From Amycolatopsis sp. CA-128772 (GTDB lineage: Bacteria > Actinomycetota > Actinomycetes > Mycobacteriales > Pseudonocardiaceae): a stretch of 64,000 bases of DNA. The translations under genes and the position numbers were made by a program. The first letter of the stretch is position 1. Each line of letters starts with the position of its first letter. The notes below the pieces were generated by a model that was not told where the DNA came from, searched no databases, and saw only the letters and a list, made by a program, of their open reading frames with translations. Of the stretch, positions 51,462 through 59,948 are shown piece by piece. The stretch covers positions 124,001 through 188,000 of the forward strand of contig NZ_PPHG01000071.1 of NCBI RefSeq assembly GCF_002904295.1, read 5' to 3'.

Positions 51462-51513
51462 GGCGCGGGGCCGGGTTGACTGGGAATCCGGGTAGAGAAC
51501 GAGGGGATCGGTT

Positions 51514-52743
51514 GTGACCGAGCACAAGGGCGGCGGCGAGCTGACCCTCGGCGGCCAGCGCGTGCACGAGCGGCTCACCCGGGAGGAACCCGAGCTGATC
51601 GCCCGGGTGCTCCGGCGCATCCAGGCCGAGGTCGCGGACTACCGGCGGCTGCCGGTGGAGGAGCTGACCGGCGACATCGCGGGGATCACCCGGCAGGCGG
51701 TGCGGGCGTTCGCGCGCAGCCTGCGCGAGGATCGCGAGCTCAACGCGGCCGAGCTGCGGGAGGTCGGCGCGTCCGCCGTCCGCCGGGCGGAAGAGGGCTT
51801 CCCGCTGGAGGCCGTGCTGACCGCGTACCACGTCGGCGCGCGGGAGATCTTCGCCGTCGGCTCGGCTTCTTCGGGCCGTGCGGACGTCGCCGACCTGCTC
51901 GAAGTCGCGGACCGGGTGCTGGCGTTCGTCGGGACGGTCACCGGCGCGGTCACCCGCGGGTACCTGGAGGAACTGCGCACGAAGGTCGGGCAGGAGCACA
52001 CCGCGCGCCGGACGCTGCTGTCGGTGCTCGTCGACGGCGGCCCGGTCGACGTCGTCGCCCGCAGCGCCGGGATCACGCTGCCGGCGCAGTACCTCGTGCT
52101 GAGCGTCGAGCTCGGGCCGCACGCCGACGAGGCGTCGCCGGGGGTGGACGCCGAGATCGCCGTCCGCCGCAAGCTCCGCCGGTTCCTGGCGGCGTTCGAG
52201 CACGCGTGCGGCGACGGCGTGCTGGCGTCCTTGGACGGCCCGGGCGGGCTGGTCCTGCTCCCGGTGGCCGGCCGGCCGTCGGACTGGCACGCGGTGCTGG
52301 ATGCGGCCGGGCGCGCGGCGGGCGTGACGGTGCTGGCGGCGGCGGACACGGCGGCGCCGGCGGAGGTCCGCGAGGTGGCCGCGCAGACCGGCGAGGTGCT
52401 GGACGTGCTGCGCTGGTTCGGCCGCGACCCGGGGCTCTACCGCCTCGACGACGTCCTGGTCGAGTACCAGCTGACCCGCCCGGGCGCGGCCCGCGACCGC
52501 CTCGCGGCCGCGCTCGGCCCCCTGGACGCGCACCCCGAGCTCGTCGAAACCCTGAAGACGTACCTGGCCCTGGACACGAACCGCCGCCGGACGGCAGCCC
52601 GCCTGCACGTCCACCCCAACACGGTGGACTACCGCCTGCGGCGCGTCCGCGACCTGACCGGCATCGACCCGCTCCACCCCGCCGGCCTGGCCCGCCTGAC
52701 GGCGGCCTCGGCCGCCCGCCGCGCAACCCTCGCCCGCCGCTGA
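51514..52743 (+). CDS. PucR/CdaR-family helix-turn-helix regulator
   Basis: 409 residues from GTG 51514. A central GGDEF-like region (about 170-270) and the C-terminal HTH (TYLALDTNRRRTAARLHVHPNTVDYRLRRVRDLTGIDP, about 340-385) define the PucR group. The N-terminal 150 residues form a helical domain common in actinomycete members (RLTREEPELIARVLRRIQAEVADYRRLPVEEL). It probably controls the divergent secreted lipase. Confidence 0.87.
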   Translation: MTEHKGGGELTLGGQRVHERLTREEPELIARVLRRIQAEVADYRRLPVEELTGDIAGITRQAVRAFARSLREDRELNAAELREVGASAVRRAEEGFPLEAVLTAYHVGAREIFAVGSASSGRADVADLLEVADRVLAFVGTVTGAVTRGYLEELRTKVGQEHTARRTLLSVLVDGGPVDVVARSAGITLPAQYLVLSVELGPHADEASPGVDAEIAVRRKLRRFLAAFEHACGDGVLASLDGPGGLVLLPVAGRPSDWHAVLDAAGRAAGVTVLAAADTAAPAEVREVAAQTGEVLDVLRWFGRDPGLYRLDDVLVEYQLTRPGAARDRLAAALGPLDAHPELVETLKTYLALDTNRRRTAARLHVHPNTVDYRLRRVRDLTGIDPLHPAGLARLTAASAARRATLARR

Positions 52744-52764
52744 CGCTCGTCCCCCGCCGGGGGA

Positions 52765-53016
52765 TACGCGAGCCGACCCTCTGGGTACGCGAACCGACCC
52801 TCTGGGTACGCGAACCGACCCTCTGGGTACGCGAACCGACCCTTCCGGTACGCGAGCCGGCCTCTGGTTACGGAACCCGGAGCACCCGGCCGGCGAACTC
52901 GCGTGCCCGGACGGCCGACTCGCGTACCTGGACGGTCGGTTCGCGTGTCTGAACGGTCGACTCGCGTACCTGGACAGTCGACTCGCGTACCTGGACGGTC
53001 GGTTCGCGTGTCCGGA
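52765..53016. repeat. 21-bp tandem repeat array, locus 2, two converging blocks
   Basis: Block 1 has five units at exactly 21-bp spacing (52765, 52786, 52807, 52828, 52849) of the type TACGCGAACCGACCCTCTGG, then a degenerate sixth. Block 2 (about 52890-53016) has about six units in inverted orientation, of the type CGACTCGCGTACCTGGAC. Block 2 is translated on the minus strand as the C-terminus of 52868-53326. Confidence 0.88.
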
Positions 53017-53326
53017 GGGACGACACGGCGGTGCGGGTCAGGGTGCCGGTGACCAGGGCGGTCGTGAGGACCAGGGCGGCGAGGGCGGAGGCGGGGTCGA
53101 ACGTCAGCTCGCCGAGGCGGCCGAGGACGAAACCCGCGTGCAGGGCCCACGCCACCACCGCCACACCGGCGGCGGGCGGGGGACTCCGGTAGGCGGTGGT
53201 GGTGACCACCGCGCCCAGGGTGACCAGCGCGTACCAGGGATGGCCCGTCGCCCCGGCCAGGTCCGCCACGATCACCGCGGCGACCGCGGCCGCGCAGCCG
53301 AACGGAAACCCGAAGCCGTCTGTCAT
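52868..53326 (-). CDS. Small membrane protein whose C-terminus is built from 21-bp repeats
   Basis: 152 residues from ATG 53326. Three or four membrane helices (about 8-28, 33-50, 52-72, 82-100) make up the first 105 residues. The last 47 are heptads read from the repeat array: REPTVQV, RESTVQV, RESTVQT, REPTVQV, RESAVRA, REFAGRV. The body probably once ended near RTAVSS and has been extended by spread of the intergenic repeat. Role unknown. It follows the alpha/beta hydrolase by 85 bp on the same strand. Confidence 0.68.
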   Translation of the reverse strand: MTDGFGFPFGCAAAVAAVIVADLAGATGHPWYALVTLGAVVTTTAYRSPPPAAGVAVVAWALHAGFVLGRLGELTFDPASALAALVLTTALVTGTLTRTAVSSLRTREPTVQVRESTVQVRESTVQTREPTVQVRESAVRAREFAGRVLRVP

Positions 53327-53411
53327 CCGTCCAGTCCAGTCCGGCGCAGGCGCGCCGGCGTGGGCCAGGACACGATTCCGTACGCCCGCGCCCGGGATCT
53401 TCACGCTTCGT

Positions 53412-54281
53412 TTACTCGGACGCCGTCACCTGGGCGATCGCGTCGGCGAGTTCCGGCCAGACCGCGCGCGGCAGGTTGTGGCCCATCCCCGGGATGACCA
53501 GCAGCTCCGCACCCGGGATGGCCTCCGCCGTCGCCTTGCCGCCGCTGACGTTGATCAGCGGGTCGGCGTCGCCGTGGACGACCAGGGCCGGCAGCCGCAC
53601 CGAACGCAGCCCCGCGGTCCGGTCGCCCGAGGCGACGACCGCCGCCGCGTGCCGCAGCGTGCCCACCGGGTGGCGGGCGCGGTCGTAGTGCAGGGCCGCC
53701 TTGGCCAGCAGGAACGCCTCGTCGTCCGGGTAGCCGGGGGAGCCGAGCTTCCGGTAGCCCTCGACGCTGTCGGCGATGGCCTGCTCGCGCGTGTTCGCCG
53801 GCGGCCGCGTCAGCATCGCCAGCGCCCACGGCTCGGCCTGCCCGACGGCCCGGTCACCGGTGGTCGACATGATCGAGGTGACCGAAAGCAGCCGGTCCGG
53901 GTGGTCGATGGCCAGCTGCTGCACGATCATCCCGCCCATCGACGCGCCCACGACGTGCGCCCGGGAGATGCCGAGGGCGTCGAACAGCCCCACGGCGTCG
54001 TCGGCCATGTCCGACAGCGTGTACGGCGCGGTCGTCAGGTCGCCGGCGGCCAGCGCGGCCAGGTCCGGCGGGGGCAGGTGGTCGAGCCACGTCGAGAGCC
54101 CGACGTCCCGGTTGTCGTAGCGCACGACGAAGAACCCGCGGCCGGCCAGCAGCTCGCAGAAACCGTCCTCCCAGGTGATCATCTGGGCACCGAGGCCCAT
54201 CACCAGGACCAGGGGCGGATCCGCCGGATCGCCGAAGGTGTCGTACTCGAGCTCGAGACCGTTGGCCTGTGCGCGTGCCAT
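53412..54281 (-). CDS. Alpha/beta hydrolase
   Basis: 289 residues from ATG 54281. Fold and catalytic residues: LVLVMGLGAQMITWEDGF (oxyanion region), the nucleophile elbow GASMGG, Asp in VVHGDADPLINVSGG and His in IPGMGHNLPRAVW. The RYDNRDVGLST segment marks the group annotated as alpha/beta hydrolases near polyketide or aromatic ring-cleavage enzymes. The substrate is open. It is divergent from a TetR regulator with 67 bp between the starts. Confidence 0.9.
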   Translation of the reverse strand: MARAQANGLELEYDTFGDPADPPLVLVMGLGAQMITWEDGFCELLAGRGFFVVRYDNRDVGLSTWLDHLPPPDLAALAAGDLTTAPYTLSDMADDAVGLFDALGISRAHVVGASMGGMIVQQLAIDHPDRLLSVTSIMSTTGDRAVGQAEPWALAMLTRPPANTREQAIADSVEGYRKLGSPGYPDDEAFLLAKAALHYDRARHPVGTLRHAAAVVASGDRTAGLRSVRLPALVVHGDADPLINVSGGKATAEAIPGAELLVIPGMGHNLPRAVWPELADAIAQVTASE

Positions 54282-54348
54282 GCCCCGATCCTGCCGTACC
54301 CGTGCGGAGCTGGCACCCGCCCGGCTGGTGCCGTTACCGTTACGCCCC

Positions 54349-55080
54349 ATGCCGACCTCATCCTCGGGTACCGGACAGCGCCCCCGATCGCGGGCCGCGG
54401 CGGGACTGCCGGCGCTCACCGCCGACCGCATCATCAGCGCCGCCACCGACCTGACGGGCCGGCGCGGCCTGGACAACTGGACCCTGCGGGAGCTCGCCCG
54501 CGCCGTCGAGGCCTACCCGGCGGTGGTCTACCACCACGTCGGCGACCGGGACGCGGTGGTGAACGCCGTCGTCGACCGGGTGGTCGGGCTGCTCGAGCTG
54601 CCGGACGAACACCTGCCGTGGCAGGCGTGGTTCACCGAGCTGCTGGCCTCGCTGCGCGCGGTGCTGCGGAGCTACCCCGGCTGCGCGCGGCGGCTGGCGC
54701 TGTTCGGCCCGTCGGTCGAAGCGGCCACGCGGTCCATCGACGCCGGCATCGGCGTGCTGCTGGCCGCCGGGTTCGGCCGCGAGAGCGTGCTGGCCTACAA
54801 CCTGCTGCTGATGACCGCGTGCCAGTTCGTCGCCATGGAGGACGACCGCGACGGCGCCCTCGCGCTGCGGATCGACAACACCGAGGAGTACGCCACCTAC
54901 CGCCAGCGGGCCGACCTGCCCGGGATGGCCGAACTCGGCGCGGCGATGCACGACCTGATGGGGGACCCCGACCTCGCCTCGGGCTACTACGCACAGCTCT
55001 ACGACTACGCCGTCCGGCGTTGCCTCGACGGGCTCGCCCACCGTCTGGCGGAACTGCACGATTCGGACAGTGCCGGTTGA
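54349..55080 (+). CDS. TetR-family regulator
   Basis: 243 residues from ATG 54349. HTH about residues 22-65: ITDR-like opening, DLTGRRGLDNWTLRELARAVEAYPAVVYHHVGDRDAVV. This variant, with VYxxVGxRDxLV, and the long helical C-terminal domain match the TetR_C subgroup. It probably represses the divergent alpha/beta hydrolase. GTTACC-GTTACG lies just before the ATG and may be a half-site. Confidence 0.88.
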   Translation: MPTSSSGTGQRPRSRAAAGLPALTADRIISAATDLTGRRGLDNWTLRELARAVEAYPAVVYHHVGDRDAVVNAVVDRVVGLLELPDEHLPWQAWFTELLASLRAVLRSYPGCARRLALFGPSVEAATRSIDAGIGVLLAAGFGRESVLAYNLLLMTACQFVAMEDDRDGALALRIDNTEEYATYRQRADLPGMAELGAAMHDLMGDPDLASGYYAQLYDYAVRRCLDGLAHRLAELHDSDSAG

Positions 55081-55143
55081 CAGCGACTTGACAGTGCCGG
55101 GGCGTACCGTGGGCGTGCGTCGGTGGTTCGCCCACTGACCCGG

Positions 55144-55183
55144 AGCCCCTGGCGCCCTCCTCCCCCTCGTGGCGCCGGGGGCT
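55144..55183. terminator. Bidirectional hairpin between convergent TetR genes
   Basis: AGCCCCTGGCGCC (55144-55156) and GGCGCCGGGGGCT (55171-55183) pair at 12 of 13 positions with a 14-nt loop. It ends 6 bp before the stop of the minus-strand TetR gene. Confidence 0.75.
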
Positions 55184-55188
55184 TCGGT

Positions 55189-55830
55189 CTACACGCGACC
55201 GCTGCCCGGCGGCTCGGCCTGGATGGCCGGGAAGATTTCGCCGACCAGGGTCACCAGCGACTTCGACAGCAGCAGGTGCACCTGGTCGCGGGTCAGTGAC
55301 CGGCGCACCAGCCACTCCCGGCCGGCCGACTTCACCATCCCGCCGAACGCGCGCACGAGCGCGTTCAGCTCCGGCCCGTGTTCGCTCTCCCGCGACAGCC
55401 CGACGGCCTCCAGCACGCGGTCGGCCGATTCGCGGTCGGCTTCTTCGAGGATGCGCTCCACCTCGAGGTCGCGGCCGATGCCCTCGGGCGCGATCGCGGC
55501 CAGCCACATCCGCTCCTGGCTGGTGACCATGTCGAGGAACCACTCGATGGCGACGTCGGCCCGCAGCTCCAGCGGCCCGTCGGGGAGGATCTCGACGGCC
55601 AGCCGCGGCACGGTCAGCGCGCGGCGGATGATTTCCAGGTACAGCTCGCGTTTCGTGCCGAAGTAGTGGTTGATCAGCCCCCGCGCGACGCCGGCCGCCG
55701 CGGCGATGTCCGAAGTGGACACTGCGGAATAGGGACGCTCACCGAACAGCCGCGCGGCACAGGCGTAGATCTGTTCCTTCCGTTCGTCCGGTTCCAGTCT
55801 TCGCCATCTCGGCGCCGGCTCGGTGTTCAT
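55189..55830 (-). CDS. TetR-family regulator downstream of davB
   Basis: 213 residues. HTH at about 15-60: ERKEQIYACAARLFGERPYSAVSTSDIAAAAGVARGLINHYFGTKRELYLEII. The C-terminal half resembles regulators of fatty-acid and amino-acid catabolism. It follows the lysine operon by 92 bp on the same strand. It may be cotranscribed and control that operon, though the palindrome at 59801 is distant. Confidence 0.88.
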   Translation of the reverse strand: MNTEPAPRWRRLEPDERKEQIYACAARLFGERPYSAVSTSDIAAAAGVARGLINHYFGTKRELYLEIIRRALTVPRLAVEILPDGPLELRADVAIEWFLDMVTSQERMWLAAIAPEGIGRDLEVERILEEADRESADRVLEAVGLSRESEHGPELNALVRAFGGMVKSAGREWLVRRSLTRDQVHLLLSKSLVTLVGEIFPAIQAEPPGSGRV

Positions 55831-55922
55831 GTGCTCATCGTCGCACGGGCCGTTGCGCCGGGCAGGGCAGTCAGCACGATGTCGGATGCGCCGCCACTGC
55901 TATCCCACGATCGGGGCACGCC

Positions 55923-57614
55923 TCAGTCCGGCAGCGTGATCGGCGCGATGTCCGCGAAGCCGTCACCCGGGCCGGGGTTCGCCGGATCGGTGGCCCCGCC
56001 GAAGTGGTGCAGCACACCCCACACCGCGTTGAGCGCCGTCTGGACCGCGCCCTCGGCCCAGCCCGCCGTCCAGGAGATGTCGTCGCCGGCGAGGAACAGG
56101 CCGCGGTACCGCGGCGGCAGCTCGTCCTGCACGAAGTGCGTGAACAGCCGCTGCTGGTAGCGGTAGTGGCCGGGCAGGTTCGCCTTGAACGCCCCCATGA
56201 AGTGCGGTTCGGCTTCCCAGGACACGGTCACCGGGTCGCCGATGATGTGCCGCCGGACGTCGACGCCGGGGTAGATCTCGCGCAGCGACTGGAGCATCAC
56301 CTCGACGCGTTCGCCCACCGAGAGCGGCAGCCACTTCAGCGAGTCGTCGGCCCACGTGTAGGACAGGCAGATCACGGCGGGCTTCGCCGGGTCGTCGCCG
56401 AGCAGGTACGTGCCGCGCGGCATCCGGTCGGTGAGCGTCATGCTCATCGCGTCGCGGCCGGTGGCCGGGTCGCGGTCCAGCCAGAACGGCCGGTCGACCG
56501 GCACGAACACCTTCGACGACGCCATGTAGTGCGTGCGCTCGATCGCCGTCCAGTGGTCGATCGGGAACAGCGCCTCGTCGCACTCGATGTTCGACAGCAG
56601 CATCCAGCTCTGCGCGGTGAACACCGCCGCCGGGTACGTCCGGATGTGCCCTTCGGTGTCGGTCACGGTGATGTTGCCGGGCGCCGTGCGGTGCAGCCGC
56701 GCGACGCCGGGCTGCGGCCGTCCGCCGTGCAGCGTGCTCAGGCTGGTGCCCGCCGGCCAGAACGCGAGGTCTTCCGGCGCGTGCTCCCACAGCCGCAGGG
56801 GAAGCTGCCGGCTGCCGCCGGCGATGCTGCGGTGCTCGTCGTCGGCTCCGGTGTAGACCACCCGCAGGATCTCCAGGATGGAGTTCGGGAAATCGGTGTC
56901 CCAGCCGCCGGTGCCGAAGCCGACCTGGCCGAAGATCTCGCGGTGGCGGAAGGAGGCGAACGCGGGGGAGTCGCAGAGGAAGCCGTAGAACGTCTGGTTG
57001 TCCAGCCGCGGCACCAGCTCGTTCCACAGCCGCTTGATCGTCTTCGCGTCGCGGTCGCGGATCGCCGTCTGCATCTCGGCGAAAGAGGCGTGCTCGGCCA
57101 GTGTCCGGTCCCAGGCCGCGGCGACCTCGCGGAAGACGGCGGGCAGGTCCTCGGGCGTGCGCGCGTAGTGGCTCTGCCCCTTCAGGTCCACGACGGTGCT
57201 CGGGGTCCCGGGTGCCAGCGGGTTCGGGAACGGCGTGGTCGCCAGCCCGACCTTGTCGATGTAGTGGAACAGCGCGGTCGACGCGGGCGGGAAGCGCATC
57301 GCGCCCATCTCGGCGACGACGTCGTCCGGGCAGCCGGGGAACCGCACGGTCCGCAGCCGGCCGCCGAGCTCGGCGATCTCGTACACCACCGGGCGCAGGC
57401 CCACCTTCATCAGCTCGTAGGCGGTGACGATGCCGGAGAGGCCGCCGCCGATCACGGCGACCTCGGTGCCGTGCCGGTGCGCGGGCAGCGAGCCGAGGCC
57501 GGCGGGGTGGGCGAGGTAGTCGTCGTAGGCGAACGGGAAGTCGGGGCCGAACATGGTGATCGGGCGGCCCGCCGGTTCGTCGTGGTGGATCGCGGTCGGG
57601 ACGGCGGAGGTCAT
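55923..57614 (-). CDS. davB: L-lysine 2-monooxygenase
   Basis: 563 residues. This FAD enzyme converts lysine, O2 and water-bound products to 5-aminopentanamide, CO2 and water. The N-terminus ITMFGPDFPFAYDDYLAHPAGLGSLPAHRHG, FAD motif GGGLSG (56-61), VGLRPVVYE and GGRLRT, and the C-terminal YRGLFLAGDDISWTAGWAEGAVQTALNAVWG match Pseudomonas DavB in sequence as I recall it and in length (560). Tryptophan 2-monooxygenase is a relative, but the amidase partner and permease favour lysine. The operon order is permease, davA, davB with 4-bp overlaps. Confidence 0.9.
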   Translation of the reverse strand: MTSAVPTAIHHDEPAGRPITMFGPDFPFAYDDYLAHPAGLGSLPAHRHGTEVAVIGGGLSGIVTAYELMKVGLRPVVYEIAELGGRLRTVRFPGCPDDVVAEMGAMRFPPASTALFHYIDKVGLATTPFPNPLAPGTPSTVVDLKGQSHYARTPEDLPAVFREVAAAWDRTLAEHASFAEMQTAIRDRDAKTIKRLWNELVPRLDNQTFYGFLCDSPAFASFRHREIFGQVGFGTGGWDTDFPNSILEILRVVYTGADDEHRSIAGGSRQLPLRLWEHAPEDLAFWPAGTSLSTLHGGRPQPGVARLHRTAPGNITVTDTEGHIRTYPAAVFTAQSWMLLSNIECDEALFPIDHWTAIERTHYMASSKVFVPVDRPFWLDRDPATGRDAMSMTLTDRMPRGTYLLGDDPAKPAVICLSYTWADDSLKWLPLSVGERVEVMLQSLREIYPGVDVRRHIIGDPVTVSWEAEPHFMGAFKANLPGHYRYQQRLFTHFVQDELPPRYRGLFLAGDDISWTAGWAEGAVQTALNAVWGVLHHFGGATDPANPGPGDGFADIAPITLPD

Positions 57615-58354
57615 GCGGTGGTTCCCCGGTACAGTTCGGGCCGTCGGTCGGCCAGGTGGGTGTTTTCCAGGCGGGACGCGGTCAGGGCGTCCCGCGTGAC
57701 GTCGGCGGCGATGACCTCGGGCCCGGCGCCGGCGCGGGCCAGCACCGCGCCGGTCGGGGCCACGACGCAGGATCGCCCGCAGTAGGTCAGCTCCCGCTCG
57801 GTGTCGCAGCGGTTGGCGTAGGCGACGAACAGCTGGCTTTCGTAGGCCCGCGCGGGTACGAGCGTGTCGGCGACGATCTCGTAAGGGCTCATCAGCGCGG
57901 TCGGCACGACCAGCAGCTCGGTGCCGGCGAGCGCGTGCGCGCGGACCAGCTCCGGGAACTCGACGTCGTAGCAGATGAGCAGCCCGACCCGGATGCCGCC
58001 GAGGTCGGCCTGCACCACCGGCTCGTCGCCGGGGGTGAACCAGGCCTTGTCGAGGTCGCCGAAGAGGTGCGTCTTGCGGTAGTTGGCGAGCCGGTGCCCG
58101 GTCGCGTCGATCAGCTGGACGCTGTTGTAGACGTGCTCGCCGTCGGTTTCCGGGTAGCCGTACGCCAGTGCGGTGCCTCTTTGCCGCGCCAGTGCGGACA
58201 TCCGGGCCGCGGTGGGGCCGTCGGCGGGTTCGGCGAGCTCGTGCGTGCGCGCGCCGATGTGGTAGCCGGTGGTGATCATCTCCGCGGTGACGACGAGGTC
58301 GGCGTCGATCCGCGGCAGGTCGCCGAGCGGGCCCTGGTGGACGGCGACCCTCAT
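57611..58354 (-). CDS. davA: 5-aminopentanamidase (nitrilase superfamily)
   Basis: 247 residues (ATGA overlap at both ends). The catalytic triad of carbon-nitrogen hydrolases is Glu25 (VVTAEMITTGY), Lys94 (YRKTHLFGD) and Cys128 (LLICYDVEFPE). It would hydrolyse the amide made by DavB to 5-aminovalerate and ammonia. DavA of Pseudomonas is a nitrilase-type enzyme of similar size; indole-3-acetamide hydrolases are of a different amidase family. This is the main reason to prefer lysine over tryptophan as the operon's substrate. Confidence 0.88.
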   Translation of the reverse strand: MRVAVHQGPLGDLPRIDADLVVTAEMITTGYHIGARTHELAEPADGPTAARMSALARQRGTALAYGYPETDGEHVYNSVQLIDATGHRLANYRKTHLFGDLDKAWFTPGDEPVVQADLGGIRVGLLICYDVEFPELVRAHALAGTELLVVPTALMSPYEIVADTLVPARAYESQLFVAYANRCDTERELTYCGRSCVVAPTGAVLARAGAGPEVIAADVTRDALTASRLENTHLADRRPELYRGTTA

Positions 58355-59742
58355 GCCAGCCTCGACTTCCGGATCCCGTAGCCGAAGTAGATCAGCAGGC
58401 CCAGCACCATCCAGGCGCCGAAGACCAGCCAGGTGGCACCGTCGAGGCTGAGCATCATGTAGCCGCAGCAGAGCACGCCCAGGATCGGCGTGACCGGCGA
58501 GAGCGGGACGCGGAACGTCCGCGGGCGGTCGGGCTGGCGCTTCCGGAGCAGCAGGACGGCGACGTTGACCAGGCCGAACGCGAACAGCGTCCCGATGCTG
58601 GTGGCGTCGGCCAGCTTCCCGAGCGGGATGAAGGCGGCCAGGACCGCGACGAAGGCCGACACGACCAGGGTGTTGATCCGCGGGGAACCGGACTTCGTGT
58701 CTACTTTGGACAGCGCGGGCGGGACAAGGCCGTCGCGGGACATCGCGAACAGGATGCGGGTCTGTCCGTAGAGGACGGTCAGCACCACGCTGGAGATGGC
58801 CACGATCGCGCCGACGGCCAGGAGCGCGGCCCAGAACGGGTTGTCGGAGACGACGTCGAGCACGTGCGAGAGGGCGGCTTCCTGGCCGTCGAACTGCTGC
58901 CACGGCAGGGCGCCGACCGCGGCCACCGCGACCAGGCAGTACAGCACGGTGACGATGCCGAGCGAGAGCAGGATCGCCCGCGGCAGGTCGCGCTGCGGGT
59001 TCTTGGCTTCCTCGCCCGCGGTCGACGCGGCGTCGAAGCCGATGTAGGAGAAGAACAGCTTGGCGCCGCCGGCGCTCAGCCCGGCCAGCCCGAGCGGCAA
59101 GAACGGGGTGAAGTTCTTCGCCTGCACGGCGCTGAAGGCGATCGCGCAGAACAGCACCAGCGTGCCGATCTTGACCACGACCATGACCGCGTTGGCCCGC
59201 GCGCTCTCCTTCGCGCCGGACAGGAGCAGGAGCATCGCCAGGACGACGACGAGGATGGCGGGCACGTTGACGACCCCGCCCGAGCCCGGCGGCCGGCTCA
59301 GCGCGTCCGGGATGGTGAAGCCGAAGGCCAGCCGCAGCAGTTCGTTGAGGTACTGCCCCCAGCCGACCGCGACCGACGCGACCGAGACGCCGTACTCGAG
59401 CACCAGGCACCACCCGCAGACCCAGGCGACGAGCTCGCCGAGCGTGGCGTAGGTGTAGGAGTAGGACGAACCGGACAGCGGGATCATCCCGGCGAGCTCG
59501 GCGTAGGACAACGCGGAGAAGAACGCCGTGACGCCGGCGAGCACGAAGGAGAGCACGACCGCCGGGCCGGCCACCGGGACGGCCTCGCCGAGCACGACGA
59601 AGATGCCGCTGCCCAGCGTCGCCCCGATGCTGAGCATGGTGAGCTGCCCGAGGCCGAGCGACCGCTTCAACGTGCCATGATCGCCTTCGGCGACGAGGTC
59701 GGCGACCGGTTTCCGCCGCACCGTCGCGGCTCGCAGAGTCAT
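58351..59742 (-). CDS. APC-family amino acid permease, probable lysine importer
   Basis: 463 residues from ATG 59742, with about 12 membrane helices. APC signatures: LSIGATLGSGIFVVLGEAVPVAGPAVVLSF (helix 1, substrate loop), SYAELAGMIPLSGSSYSYTYATLGE and FSYIGFDAASTAGEEAKNPQRDLP. It belongs to the cationic-amino-acid transporter branch by the GFDAASTAGEEAKNP segment. It is the first gene of the operon, with a perfect palindrome 59 bp upstream. Lysine as substrate is inferred from davAB. Confidence 0.92.
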   Translation of the reverse strand: MTLRAATVRRKPVADLVAEGDHGTLKRSLGLGQLTMLSIGATLGSGIFVVLGEAVPVAGPAVVLSFVLAGVTAFFSALSYAELAGMIPLSGSSYSYTYATLGELVAWVCGWCLVLEYGVSVASVAVGWGQYLNELLRLAFGFTIPDALSRPPGSGGVVNVPAILVVVLAMLLLLSGAKESARANAVMVVVKIGTLVLFCAIAFSAVQAKNFTPFLPLGLAGLSAGGAKLFFSYIGFDAASTAGEEAKNPQRDLPRAILLSLGIVTVLYCLVAVAAVGALPWQQFDGQEAALSHVLDVVSDNPFWAALLAVGAIVAISSVVLTVLYGQTRILFAMSRDGLVPPALSKVDTKSGSPRINTLVVSAFVAVLAAFIPLGKLADATSIGTLFAFGLVNVAVLLLRKRQPDRPRTFRVPLSPVTPILGVLCCGYMMLSLDGATWLVFGAWMVLGLLIYFGYGIRKSRLA

Positions 59743-59800
59743 GCCGACGACCGTAACGGCCGTTTCCGGCCCGCAAAACACGAGGACGTTGCGCGTACAG

Positions 59801-59820
59801 ATGAATCACAGGTGATTCAT
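59801..59820. promoter_or_regulatory. 20-bp palindromic operator upstream of the lysine operon
   Basis: ATGAATCACAGGTGATTCAT has perfect 9-bp arms and a 2-bp centre. It lies in the 206-bp region between the permease operon (start 59742) and the divergent gene at 59949. TetR, GntR or Lrp-type binding are all possible. Confidence 0.75.
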
Positions 59821-59948
59821 TGCACAGTAGGTGCAGATCGTGGCGATTCGTTCCAAGTGGGTTCCGAGGTGTCGGATCCGGCGAGGGGCCTTCGTGGAGG
59901 GGGTGAGCGGGTCGCCACGAGGGCGCCGCCACGTACCCAGGAGACGAA

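Noticed and set aside
52765..53016. CRISPR-like regular repeats
   Set aside because: Units are 21 bp and contiguous without unique spacers, and no cas genes are near.
55923..58354. Auxin (indole-3-acetamide) pathway: tryptophan 2-monooxygenase plus amidase
   Set aside because: The hydrolase is nitrilase-type like DavA, not an IaaH-type amidase, and the monooxygenase resembles DavB more closely in its N-terminus and length.
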